A stretch of 64,000 nt of DNA from Gemmatirosa kalamazoonensis (GTDB taxonomy: Bacteria; Gemmatimonadota; Gemmatimonadetes; Gemmatimonadales; Gemmatimonadaceae): positions 372,001 to 436,000 of the forward strand of contig NZ_CP007129.1 of NCBI RefSeq assembly GCF_000522985.1, written 5' to 3'. The position numbers were made by a program, and so were the translations under genes. The notes beneath the pieces are model-generated. The model was not told the origin of the DNA. It made no database searches and saw nothing but the letters and a program-made list of their open reading frames with translations. Positions 53,306-62,700 of this stretch are shown here, piece after piece (positions within the stretch are counted from its first letter, which is position 1; each line of letters opens with the position of its first letter).

Positions 53306-54547
53306 ATGAAGACTCGCATCATCGCCGCGTCGCTCGTGCTGCTCGCCGCCGAGGCGGGCGCGCAGCAGGCGCAGGTCGTCCCGCTGCCGCCGGCGACGGT
53401 CGACACCACCGACCCCGCGTCCGTGCTCGTGGGTCGGCTCGACCTCGAGCACTACAAGGCGACGGTCAAGGGGCTCACGCAGTTCGGCGACCGGCGGCAG
53501 GGGACGAAGCGCAACCGCGACGCGGTCGACTGGATCGAGGCGCAGCTGAAGAGCTACGGCTGCACGAACACGGAGCGCATCAAGTACACGTACGAGCCGC
53601 CGCCGCCGCGCACGGTGGACAGTGCGACGCGGGCGCGCGCGGCCGCGGCGGGACGCAGCGCGCAGGCGCAGGGCGGCGGCCGGCTGCGCGGCGTGCGCAC
53701 GCGCACCGGCGTGAACACCGACTCGCTCCGGCAGCCCGACCCGCGCATCCGCGCGCTCGACGCCGAGCCGACGACGCCGGGGCCGCGCGAGGAGGTCTAC
53801 TGCACGAAGATCGGCGAGACGCATCCGGAGGAGATGTACATCGTCGGCGGCCACATGGACGGCCACGGCTGGAACGAGGCGGCGAACGACGACGGCTCCG
53901 GGACCGCGGTCGTGATGGAGCTCGCGCGCGTCTTCAGCATGCCCGACGTGCACACCGACCGCTCGATCCGCTTCATCCTCTGGAACAACGAGGAGACGGG
54001 GCTGAACGGCGCGCACGCGTACGTCGACCAGCGCGCGGCGCTGCAGGGGAAGGAGAGCCCGGCGGGATCCGGCAAGTACCCGGAGCCGAAGTGGCTCGGC
54101 ATGATCCAGCACGACATGATGATGTTCGACCACGGCATGCCGCGCCCCGACGGCACGATCAGCCCCGAGCAGCGTCCGGAGGCCGACGTCAACATCGAGT
54201 TCCAGTCGAACTCGAAGATGGCCGACTCGTCGCAGAAGCTCGCGTGGATCTTCCACCGCGCGAACGAGAAGTACGCGACCGACTACCCGGCGCAGGTCGG
54301 GCCGCACATGACGAACACCGACAGCGACCCGTTCAAGGATCTCGTCGCGGCGATCAGCCTGCGCGAGAACGAGCGCGGCCGCGAGGTCGGCGCAGGTTGG
54401 GACCCGCACTGGCACCAGCCGACGGACGTGTTCGCGACGTTCAGCGACAAGGACTTCCGCCTCGGCCTGAACGCGGCGCAGACGACGTTGGGCGCCGTCG
54501 CGACGCTCACCGGCGCGAAGCTCGGCGGGATCCCGGTCAGGAAGTAG
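53306..54547 (+). CDS. Secreted M28-family metallopeptidase
   Basis: 413-residue enzyme with signal peptide (MKTRIIAASLVLLAAEAGAQ). Two-zinc M28 ligands are present: His-x-Asp in VGGHMDGHGWN, bridging Asp in AANDDGSGTA, Glu-Glu in WNNEETGLNG, Asp in IQHDMMMFDH, and His in DPHWHQPTDV. The insert around residues 100-170 is rich in Arg/Gln and low in complexity (ATRARAAAAGRSAQAQGGGR) and probably a flexible loop. Family members are aminopeptidases or glutaminyl cyclases. It follows the Asp-box protein by 143 bp. The last 11 bases overlap the opposing ABM gene. Confidence 0.9.
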   Translation: MKTRIIAASLVLLAAEAGAQQAQVVPLPPATVDTTDPASVLVGRLDLEHYKATVKGLTQFGDRRQGTKRNRDAVDWIEAQLKSYGCTNTERIKYTYEPPPPRTVDSATRARAAAAGRSAQAQGGGRLRGVRTRTGVNTDSLRQPDPRIRALDAEPTTPGPREEVYCTKIGETHPEEMYIVGGHMDGHGWNEAANDDGSGTAVVMELARVFSMPDVHTDRSIRFILWNNEETGLNGAHAYVDQRAALQGKESPAGSGKYPEPKWLGMIQHDMMMFDHGMPRPDGTISPEQRPEADVNIEFQSNSKMADSSQKLAWIFHRANEKYATDYPAQVGPHMTNTDSDPFKDLVAAISLRENERGREVGAGWDPHWHQPTDVFATFSDKDFRLGLNAAQTTLGAVATLTGAKLGGIPVRK

Positions 54548-54875
54548 CGCGCATCTGCTCGCGCACCTGCTCCGGCGAGAGCACGGTGTCGTAGTGCACC
54601 GAGCGCTCGTCGAAGCGGGTGAGCAGGGCGCGGGCAGGCGGGTGGATGACGGCGCGCGTGTAGTCCTCGCCGGCGAACGCGCGCACCGCGTCGAGGTCGT
54701 CGAACAGCGTGATGGTCACGAACTCCACCTCCGCGCCGTCGTCGCGGCGCAGGAGGTGGGCCCCGCGGTAGCCGCGCACGCGGCCGATGCCCGGCAGCAC
54801 CTCGGCGCGCAGCATCGCCTCGTACGCGTCGGCGTCGGCGCGCTGCGTCCAGCCGTGCCAGATGCGACTGATCAT
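54537..54875 (-). CDS. Antibiotic biosynthesis monooxygenase (ABM) domain protein
   Basis: 112-residue dimeric ferredoxin-like fold protein of the ABM superfamily: SRIWHGWTQRADADAYEAML, then GIGRVRGYRGAHLLRRDDG and EVEFVTITLFDDLDAVRAFA. The last strand carries VIHPPARALLTRFDE. There is no signal peptide. Small ABM proteins include monooxygenases, heme-binding and stress-related proteins, and many of unknown function. Its stop overlaps the M28 gene end by 11 bases. Divergent from the phosphoesterase gene across 27 bases, so the promoters must overlap. Confidence 0.88.
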   Translation of the reverse strand: MISRIWHGWTQRADADAYEAMLRAEVLPGIGRVRGYRGAHLLRRDDGAEVEFVTITLFDDLDAVRAFAGEDYTRAVIHPPARALLTRFDERSVHYDTVLSPEQVREQMRATS

Positions 54876-54902
54876 GGCGGCAGTCTAACCAGGAAGCCTC
54901 CG

Positions 54903-57308
54903 GTGGCGCACACCTCGACCGCGCCGGGCATCGCGTCGTGGGTCCGGCGACTGGCGGCAGTGGTCGCCGTCGCGGCCGCGTGCCGCGGCGAGACGCACGA
55001 GCTGAACGCCGGCGTCGGCGGCACGCCGCGGCGCCTTCCCACGGGGCACACGCTCGACCCGGCCGGCCGCACGATCGACGTCGGGAACATGCCGCTCGCC
55101 ATCGCGGTCGCGCCCGACCGCCGGCACGCGGTGCTGCTGCTCAGCGGCTGGCGGGAGGTCGGGCTCCAGGTCGTCGATCTCGACGCGGGTCAGGTGATGC
55201 AGACGCTCCCCCAGCCGGGCGCGTTCCTCGGCCTCGCGTTCAGCCCCGACGGCCGGTGGATCTACGCGTCGGGGGCGGGGCGCGACGTGGTGTACCGCTA
55301 CGCGTGGAGCGGCGCGCGCGCCGAGCTGCGCGACAGCATCGCCCTCGGCCCGTTAGGCACCGCGGGCGAGCCCCGATTCGTCGCCGGCCTCGCGACGTCG
55401 CGCGACGGGCGCACGTTGTACGTGGCCGAGAACCTCGCCGACTCGCTCGCCGTCGTCGACCTCGTGACGACGCGCGTGGTGCAGCGCGTGGCGGCGGGCC
55501 ACTACCCGTACGGCGTGATCGTCGCGCCGGGCGGCGACGTGTTCGTGTCGGCGTGGGGCGGCTCGACGGTCGCGCGCTACGCCGTGGGCGCCGACGGCCG
55601 GCTCGTCGAGCGCGCGCGCATCGACGTCGGGCGCCACCCGTCGGCGATGGCGCTCGACGCGGCGGGCACGCGGCTCTACGTCACGTCGTCGAGCACCGAC
55701 CGCGTGGTGGTGGTCGACGCGCGCGCCGATCGCGTGCTGGCGAGCGTGTCCGATTCCGCGCCGGGCGCGCCGTCGGAGGGCAGCACGCCGAACGCGCTCG
55801 CGCTGTCGCCCGACGGCGGCCGGCTGTTCGTCGCCGAGGCGGACAACGACGCCGTCGCGGTGCTCGACGTGCGCGGCGACCGCCCAACGGTGTTAGGCCG
55901 AGTGCCGTCGCTGTGGTATCCGGATGCGCTGGCGCTGGCCGGCGACTCGCTCGTCGTGGTGAGCGGCAAGGGACGCGGGACCGGCCCGAATCCCGCGGGC
56001 CCGCGCAACGGCCTCGCCGGCATCGATCCGCGCACGTACACGCTCGGCCAGCTCACCGGCACGCTCTCCGTGCTGCCGACGACGTGGAGCGATGCCGAGC
56101 TCGCGGCGCTCACGCGGCGTGTGGCGCGGAGCAACGGCTGGGACGCGGCGGCGGCGCGGCCGCGCTATCCGCCGCTCGAGCACGCGGTGCTCATCATCAA
56201 GGAGAACCGCACCTACGACCAGGTGCTCGGCGACCTGCGCGGCGGCGACGGCGACACGTCGCTGCTGTTCTTCCCGCGCGCCGCCTCGCCGAACCACCAC
56301 GCGCTGGCCGAGCGGTTCGGCATCTACGATCGCTTCTTCACGAACGCCGAGGTGAGCGCGCAGGGGCATCCGTGGTCGACGTCGGCGTACGTCACGGAGT
56401 ACGGGGAGAAGACGGTGCCGTCGGTCTACGCCGACCGTCGCCCCGACCGCGACGAGGGCGACGCCGACGAGCCGTCGACGGGATTCCTGTGGACCGCCGC
56501 GGCGCGCAGGGGCCTCACGGTGCGCAACTACGGCGAGTACGCCGAGCCGGCGCCGGCGGGGGGCGGCGTGCGCTATCGCGCGGCGAAGCCGAGCCTCGCG
56601 CCGTACACGAGCCCCGACTATCCGCCGTTCGACGTCACGATTCCCGACGCGCGCCGCGCGGACGTGTGGATCGGCGAGCTGGGGACGTTCGTGCGGCAGG
56701 GACGCATGCCGGCGCTCGAGATCCTGCACCTGCCGATGGATCACACCGCCGGGACGCGCCCCGGCGCGTGCGCGCCGCGCGCGTGCATGGCCGACAACGA
56801 CCTCGCGCTGGGGCGCATCGTCGAGGCGCTGTCGCGCTCCCCGTTCTGGCGGAGCACCGCGGTGTTCGTGCTCGAGGACGACGCGCAGGCGGGACCCGAC
56901 CACGTCGACTCGCACCGCTCGGTGCTGCTCGTGATCTCGCCGTGGTCGCGCGCGCGCACCGTGCACCGCTTCGTGAACACGACCGACGTGCTGGCGACGA
57001 TCGAGGAGATCCTGGGGCTCGCGCCGCTGTCGCAGTTCGACCGGTTCGGCCGTCCGCTGCGCGACGTGTGGAGCGAGGAGCCGGACCTCACGCCGTACGT
57101 GGCGCTCGCGCCGACGCAGCCGCTCGACGAGAAGAACCCGCCCGCTCGCACCGGCGCGCGCCCCGCGCCGCGACTCGACCTCGCCGCCGCCGACCGCATC
57201 GACGACATGACGTTCAACCGGATCCTGTGGCGCGCGATCAAGGGCGCCGACGTGCCGTACCCCGCGGGGCGGCGCGGCTCGACGCTGGATCTCGTGCGGG
57301 AGCGGTGA
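54903..57308 (+). CDS. YVTN beta-propeller and phosphoesterase-domain lipoprotein
   Basis: 801-residue protein, GTG 54903 with AGGAAG upstream. A signal peptide with Cys near residue 25 (AVAAACRG) suggests a lipoprotein. Residues about 35-400 are a YVTN/cytochrome-cd1-like propeller (NMPLAIAVAPDRRHAVLLLS; FVAGLATSRDGRTLYVAENL). From about 420, a phosphoesterase (PF04185-like) domain: HAVLIIKENRTYDQVLGDLR, DRFFTNAEVSAQGHPWSTSA, and VFVLEDDAQAGPDHVDSHRS, with Asp/His metal ligands. This is a recognised fusion. It probably acts on phosphodiesters outside the cytoplasm. A nested repeat follows the stop. Confidence 0.88.
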   Translation: MAHTSTAPGIASWVRRLAAVVAVAAACRGETHELNAGVGGTPRRLPTGHTLDPAGRTIDVGNMPLAIAVAPDRRHAVLLLSGWREVGLQVVDLDAGQVMQTLPQPGAFLGLAFSPDGRWIYASGAGRDVVYRYAWSGARAELRDSIALGPLGTAGEPRFVAGLATSRDGRTLYVAENLADSLAVVDLVTTRVVQRVAAGHYPYGVIVAPGGDVFVSAWGGSTVARYAVGADGRLVERARIDVGRHPSAMALDAAGTRLYVTSSSTDRVVVVDARADRVLASVSDSAPGAPSEGSTPNALALSPDGGRLFVAEADNDAVAVLDVRGDRPTVLGRVPSLWYPDALALAGDSLVVVSGKGRGTGPNPAGPRNGLAGIDPRTYTLGQLTGTLSVLPTTWSDAELAALTRRVARSNGWDAAAARPRYPPLEHAVLIIKENRTYDQVLGDLRGGDGDTSLLFFPRAASPNHHALAERFGIYDRFFTNAEVSAQGHPWSTSAYVTEYGEKTVPSVYADRRPDRDEGDADEPSTGFLWTAAARRGLTVRNYGEYAEPAPAGGGVRYRAAKPSLAPYTSPDYPPFDVTIPDARRADVWIGELGTFVRQGRMPALEILHLPMDHTAGTRPGACAPRACMADNDLALGRIVEALSRSPFWRSTAVFVLEDDAQAGPDHVDSHRSVLLVISPWSRARTVHRFVNTTDVLATIEEILGLAPLSQFDRFGRPLRDVWSEEPDLTPYVALAPTQPLDEKNPPARTGARPAPRLDLAAADRIDDMTFNRILWRAIKGADVPYPAGRRGSTLDLVRER

Positions 57309-57324
57309 CCGTCGTCTGGCGTTC

Positions 57325-57454
57325 AGGGCTCCACGTACGAAATTTTCTGGGGGACTGAAGAGGGACTGAAGAAGGAAACACCAACAAAGTGTTGGTCCGT
57401 CTTCAGTCCTCGTTCAGTCCGCCGTGGTCCAACGAACACTCGTACGTGGAGCCC
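57325..57454. repeat. Nested inverted repeat with GGGACTGAAGA units, copy E
   Basis: Outer arms AGGGCTCCACGTACGA (57325-57340) and TCGTACGTGGAGCCC (57440-57454) enclose an inner left arm with GGGACTGAAGA units (57351-57376), a core hairpin ACCAAC-AAAG-TGTTGGT (57380-57396), and an inner right arm TTCAGTCC units (57399-57420). Three nested levels are perfect or nearly so. It ends 20 bases before the ATG of the flavoprotein. Confidence 0.9.
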
Positions 57455-57474
57455 ATGCGCGACGCGAGCGGATC

Positions 57475-58767
57475 ATGACCGGATCGGAGCCCATCGTCAT
57501 CGTCGGCGCCGGCCTCGCGGGTGTGGCGGCCGCGTACCACCTCGCCGCGCGCCGCGGCGTGCCTAACGTCGTGCTCGTCGACGAGCGCGAGCCGCTGACG
57601 CTGACGAGCGCCGTCGGCACGATGGGCTACCGCAACTGGTGGCCCGGCCCGGACGACACGATGTGCCGCTTCGTGTCGCGCAGCATCGATCTCCTGGAGG
57701 AGATGGCCGACGAGAGCGCGAACGCGTTCCGGCTGTCCGCGCGCGGCTATCTGTTCGCGACGGCACGCGCCGAGGAGGCGGCGCGCCTGCGGGCGACCGC
57801 GCGCGAGGTCTCGGCGTACGGCATGGGCGAGCTGCGCGAGCACGCCGACGTCGCCGGCTACGAGCCCGCGCGCGCCGAGGGCTACCGCGGCGCGCCGACC
57901 GGCGCCGACCTGCTGCTCGGCGAGGCCGCACGCGCAGCGTTCCCGTATCTCGCGCCGGACACGGTGGCCGCGCTGCACGTGCGGCGCGCGGGCTGGATGA
58001 ACGCCGTGGCCCTCGGCGCGTGGATGCTGCGCCGCGCGTTAGGCGCCGGCGCCACGTTCGTGCGCGGCCGCGTCGACGCGGTGGACACGGCGGGCGGCCG
58101 CGTGCGCGGCGTGCGGCTCGACTCCGGCGCGACACTCGGCTGCGACCGGGTCGTGCTCGCGGCGGGGCCCGGGCTCCCCCGCGCGCTCCGGCTGCTCGAC
58201 GCGGACGTCCCGCTGCTGCTCGAGCTGCACGCGAAGATGCTGTTCCGCGATCCGTTAGGCGCGGTGCCGCGCGGCGCGCCGTTCCTCATCTGGAACGACC
58301 CGGTCGACGAGCTGCCGCCCGGGATCCACGTGCGCCCGGTGGACGGCCCGCACGGCGACGAGACGTGGCTCATCTGGACGTACGACATCGAGCCGCGGGC
58401 CGAGCCGGTGTGGCCGCCGACGTTCGACCCGCGGCACGGCGAGTTCCTGCTCCGCGGCGCGGCGGCGCTGATTCCCGGGTTCGCGGCCTACGCCGGACGC
58501 GCGGGGGTCGTCGACGGCGGCTACTACTGCAAGACGCCGGAGAACCGTCCCGTGATCGGGCCGCTCGGCGCGGAGGGCGCATTCGTGTTAGGCGGGCTGT
58601 CGGGCTACGGCATCATGGCATCGCACGCGGCGGCGGAGCTGGCCGCGGCGCACGTCACGGGCGACGTGCTGCCGGCGTATGCGGGGGCGCTCTCGCCGGC
58701 GCGATACGAGGACGCGGGGTACCGGGCGCGGGTGGTGGCGGGAGAGGCGGGGGTGGGGCAGCTGTGA
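57475..58767 (+). CDS. FAD-dependent oxidoreductase (DAO family)
   Basis: 430-residue flavoprotein. The Rossmann motif IVGAGLAGVAAAYHLAARRG is at residues 8-27. A DAO-type substrate domain follows with GFAAYAGRAGVVDGGYYCKT and NRPVIGPLGAEGAFVLGGLS, with the C-terminal GYGIMASHAAAELAA FAD contacts. ATG 57475 is preferred because it directly precedes the FAD motif. An upstream GTG lies inside repeat E. The family includes glycine/sarcosine oxidases and amino acid dehydrogenases. It has no signal peptide. The substrate is an amine or amino acid, not identified further. Confidence 0.88.
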   Translation: MTGSEPIVIVGAGLAGVAAAYHLAARRGVPNVVLVDEREPLTLTSAVGTMGYRNWWPGPDDTMCRFVSRSIDLLEEMADESANAFRLSARGYLFATARAEEAARLRATAREVSAYGMGELREHADVAGYEPARAEGYRGAPTGADLLLGEAARAAFPYLAPDTVAALHVRRAGWMNAVALGAWMLRRALGAGATFVRGRVDAVDTAGGRVRGVRLDSGATLGCDRVVLAAGPGLPRALRLLDADVPLLLELHAKMLFRDPLGAVPRGAPFLIWNDPVDELPPGIHVRPVDGPHGDETWLIWTYDIEPRAEPVWPPTFDPRHGEFLLRGAAALIPGFAAYAGRAGVVDGGYYCKTPENRPVIGPLGAEGAFVLGGLSGYGIMASHAAAELAAAHVTGDVLPAYAGALSPARYEDAGYRARVVAGEAGVGQL

Positions 58768-58964
58768 GCCTGATAGGGCGGGACGATCGACGGCGGGACG
58801 ATCGACGGCGGGACGATCGACGGCGGGACGATCGACGGCGGGAAGGCTGCGCGTTCAGAGGGTTCCGATCGGCGTCGGATTGGTCCCGCGGCGCTTCGCG
58901 CGCATACCACCTTGGGCGAAGGGGGGGGAGCCCCCCTGGGACCTAGGTACGCGCCCGCAGTGGA
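58768..58964. repeat. Left array of 15-bp repeats (58779-58838) and spacer
   Basis: Four exact copies of CGGGACGATCGACGG lie at 58779-58838, with a partial fifth. A spacer follows without genes, holding a GGGGGGGG-AG-CCCCCC hairpin near 58920-58936 and a CCTAGG site at 58942. The unit is the reverse complement of the first units in the right array (58965 onward). The whole gene-free stretch is 58768-59210. Confidence 0.92.
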
Positions 58965-59210
58965 TCGTCCCGCAGTGGATCGTCCCGCCGTCGATCGTCC
59001 CGCAGTGAATCGTCCCGCAGTGAATCGTCCCGCGGTTGATCGTCCCGCCGTCAGGCGTCCCGCCGTCAGGCGTCCCGCCGTCAGGCGTCCCGCCGTCAGG
59101 CGTCCCGCCGTCAGGCGTCCCGCCGTCAGGCGTCCCGCCGTCAGGCGTCCCGCCGTCAGGCGTCCCGCCGTCAGGCGTCCCGCCGTCAGGCGTCCCGCCG
59201 TTCCAGCCTT
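58965..59210. repeat. Right array of 15-bp repeats (16 CGTCCCG units)
   Basis: Sixteen units sharing CGTCCCG recur exactly every 15 bases. The first six vary (CAGTGGAT, CCGTCGAT, CAGTGAAT, CGGTTGAT linkers). From 59041 to 59190 there are ten perfect copies of CGTCCCGCCGTCAGG. The last unit breaks down at 59205, directly before the stop of the hypothetical gene at 59211. There are no spacers, so this is not a CRISPR array. Confidence 0.95.
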
Positions 59211-59711
59211 TCAGTGCCACGCCCGCCCGTCGAGATCCTCCCGCGCCTGCTCCCCCGGCGGCCGGTCCGCCACCCCCGGCTCCAGCGCCACCGTCCCGCC
59301 GAGCGCCAGCTCCGCGAGCGGGATCGCGTCCCGGAACGGCGCGTACAGCACCCCCAGCACCACCCCCGGCAGCACGTCCGCCACGAGCAGCGCCACCACC
59401 GCCGTCGTCGCGAGGTACTGCGCCGCCATCTCCGATGGCGCCACCGGCGTCCCCGGCGGCCGCTGCTCGTACCACGTGCTGCCGCGGAACACCTCGTAGA
59501 TCCGGTCCTGCACCGTCCACATCACGCCGTCGCGCCGAGCGCGCGCGACCGCGTCGCCGACTGCGTCCTCCGCCGCGTACCACGCGTCGCTGTCCCGCAG
59601 CGTGGCGCGCCAGCGACGCACCACGGCTTCGAAGTCCTCGAGGCGGAACTGCGCCAGGCGATCGAGGAAACGTTCGACGAAGCGGCCGCTCGGACCGTAT
59701 GGGGATGTCAC
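59211..59711 (-). CDS. Hypothetical membrane-associated protein
   Basis: 166-residue protein starting at GTG 59711. The first about 100 residues are soluble, helical and charged (FVERFLDRLAQFRLEDFEAV; YAAEDAVGDAVARARRDGVM). One hydrophobic helix follows (ATTAVVALLVADVLPGVVLG) and the C-terminus is charged again. I recognise no family. The 3' end abuts the 15-bp repeat array. It begins 34 bases after the stop of the ABC permease-peptidase gene and is probably in that operon, downstream. Codon and base use look like the neighbours. Confidence 0.6.
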   Translation of the reverse strand: MTSPYGPSGRFVERFLDRLAQFRLEDFEAVVRRWRATLRDSDAWYAAEDAVGDAVARARRDGVMWTVQDRIYEVFRGSTWYEQRPPGTPVAPSEMAAQYLATTAVVALLVADVLPGVVLGVLYAPFRDAIPLAELALGGTVALEPGVADRPPGEQAREDLDGRAWH

Positions 59712-59745
59712 GGCCGGCGACGGAGCAAGCGCCGCGCCGCATCGC

Positions 59746-62700
59746 TCACCGAACGGCCACCCGCCGCCGGTCGTTCGTCCGGTCGCGGTCGATCCGCGTC
59801 ACCGACGGGTCCGCGACCACCCACGCCGGACGCCCCGGCAGATCGAGCGTCAGATCGAACCGGCCGCCGCGCGCGCGTCCCGCGCCCGTCCACAGCACCC
59901 GCCCCACCTCCGGACGATCGTCGTAGACCGCGACGCCGATCGACTCGCCGTCCGCCGAGCGGGGCGTCTCGCCTGAGACGCCGCGCGCCCACTTGCCGAC
60001 CGTGACGTGCGCCGCGAGCCGCCACCGGCCGCCGCCTAACGGGACCGCCGACGCGGTGTCGACGCGCAGGTCGTACACCGTGCGGTCGCCGAGCCACTCG
60101 CCGACCAGCGCGCTGTCCGCTGCCGTTAGGCACTCGGCCCACAGCGCCGCGCGCAGGTCGAGCGTCGTCGCCATGCCGGTGGGGCCGGCGTGCGCGTGCA
60201 GCAGCGCGGCGAGCGCGCGGTCCACGGCGGCGGGGCCGAGCAGGTCGCGCAGGCCGCGCATCACCACCGCGCCCTTGCCGTAGTACAGCCACGCCTCGTC
60301 CGCTGCCTCCAGCAGCGTCGGCTCGCCGCGCCGCGCCGCCGCGCTGCCGGCCAGGTAGCGGTCCTCGTCGAACGCGAGCATCGGCGCCAGCGCGCCGTCG
60401 CCGTACGCCGCGCCCACGACGAGCTGCTCCGAGTGCTTCGCGAGCGTCTCGGTCAGCGTCGACGCGCCGGCCATCGGCGCCGGGTCGAGCGTGTGCGCCC
60501 ACCACTGGTGCGACACCTCGTGCGCGACGCGCCGCGTCACCAGATCCACGTCTGCATCGCGCGCGTCGGAGAGGAAGCCGCGGTCCTCGGGGAAGAAGAT
60601 CATCCCCGGCAGCGACAGCGCGCCGAACGACGACCACAGCGGGATCTCGGCCACGCGCAGCTGCGGCAGCGCGTACGCACCGTACCGCGCGCCCAACAGG
60701 TCCAGCGTGCGCGTCGCCGATGCCAGCATGCGGTCGACGTTCACCGCGTGCGCGGGATGATACCACACCTCCACGTCCACGCCGGCGTGCCGCGTGCGGC
60801 GCACCGCGTAGCGCGCCGACACGATGCCGAAGCGCGGCGTCATCGGCCGATCGGCGACGTAGTGGAACCACCGTCGTCCGTCGGCGCGCCACGTGCGCAC
60901 CAGCCGTCCGGGCGCGAGCGCGGTCTGGTCGTCGTCGGTGGCGACGGTCGCGTCGAGCGTGAGCCACGCCGCGTCGCGCGGCGCGCGGCGCACCGAGTCG
61001 GCGGCGGCGAGCGGCGCCTCGCGCGTCGGCTCGCTCGCGAGGCCGTGGCGACGACGCGCGGCGGGCTCGTCGAGCTCCCATCCGGCGCGGTAGCCGAGCG
61101 ACGGTAGCGCATCGACGCTCGTGAGGAACGTGCCGTTCGCCGCGACGTCGCCGGAGAAATCGTCGGCCCGCACGCCGCCGCGATCGAGCGTGCCCGCGTA
61201 GCGCAGCACCACGCGCTCGCCGGGCGCGAGCGGGCGCGCGAGCGCGAACACGTGCACCGGGAAGCGCGTGTCGCGGGTCGCGGTGCGCGTGCCCGCGAGC
61301 GACACGCGGGCGCCGGTCACGCCGCGCGGCACGACCGCCCACACCGTGTCGATCGGCCGCGTCCACCGGTTCTCGAGCACGAGCGTCGCCTCCACCGTCG
61401 CCCGACGCGCGGCCGGAACGAGCTGCGTCGTCATCGCGACGTGCACGACGCTCGGCTGCGGCTGGCCCTCGAGGCGTCGGTAGGCGCGCTCGTAGTCGGC
61501 GCGCCACTGCTCGCGGGTCGCGCTCCCCGCCCACGCGTGCGCGGCCTGCGTGCGCGCGAACAGCAGCGCCGCCGCGGCGACGAACGCGACGACGCTGACC
61601 GCGAACGCACGGCGCCCGCCGCGGCCCCAGTGCGACGGCAGCTGCGCGAGCCGCGCGCGCAGCCCCACGTTCGCACCGCGCCGCCACAGCCCCCAGCTCA
61701 CGCACGCGAGCACCACCGCGGCGAGCGTCCAGTAGCCCATGAACGCCGCGAACGACGCGGCTGCCGGCCCGAAGCCGTCGAGATCCGAGTGCTGCACCGA
61801 CGGGCCGGCGCCGAAGTGCAGCATGGGGTGCTCGAGGCCCACCGTGTCGCCGCGCCGCGCGACGAGCGCGAGCGCGAGCCCGCCTAACAGCCCGAGCCAC
61901 CGGTTCGGCGCCACCGCCTGCACGGCGAGCGCGCCGATCGCGAACAGCGCGAGCGGCACGCCGCCGAACCAGAGCAGCGACAGCCACAGCGCGGGCTCGA
62001 CCTGCGTGTAGCCGTTCGCGAGCTGCACCACGATGCCGACGAGCACCGCGGCGAGCGCGAGGATCGCGGGCAGCGCACACAGCGCGGCGGCCTTCGCGAG
62101 GTAGAGCACCGCGCTCGACGCCGGCGTCGCGTCGACGAGCGGGTCGAACCCGACCACGCGCTCGCGCCACGCGACCTCCGCGGCGTAGTAGACGATCGTG
62201 ATCGTGCCGACGAGCAGCAGCGGGAGCTGCATCGCGTCGAGCAGCAGCCCGGTGGTTGGCAGCACGTGCGAGCCGTACTCGCCGCCGAGCTGCGCGACCG
62301 CCTCCATGCCGGCGACGAACACCCAGAGCGCGAGCAGCGCGAGGAACGTCCAGCCGCGCAGCACGTGGCGCAGCTCGAGCCGCGCCGCGGAGCCTAACGC
62401 GGGCCGGAACGCGCCGCGCGTCGCGGGAGCCACCACGTGGTACGTGGCGACGGCCATGACGTCGACGGCGGTCGCGCCACGTCGGCGTGGCGCGCGCCGC
62501 GTGACCACCTCGAAGCGGAAGCGCGCGTACGTCCACGCGAGCACCGTCGCCGCGACGCCCATCCACAGCAGCCGGTTGAGCAGCATCCGTCCGCTCAGCG
62601 CCACCATGCGCACGTCGCGCTCCGCCGGCGTCCAGTAGCGCGTCTGCTCGAAGAACGCCGACAGCCCGAACGGATCGAGCAGCGCGGCGCGCGCGAGTCC

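Noticed and set aside
58965-59204. Possible CRISPR array
   Set aside because: Units are 15 bases and directly adjacent, with no unique spacers and no cas genes in the window.
58855-59742. Long open frames through the 15-bp array, reading as GGTPD, RPAVR or GVPPS pentapeptide repeats on both strands
   Set aside because: A 15-bp unit without a stop is open in several frames by necessity. There is no start with a ribosome site, the frames differ from the real gene at 59211-59711, and both strands look equally repetitive.
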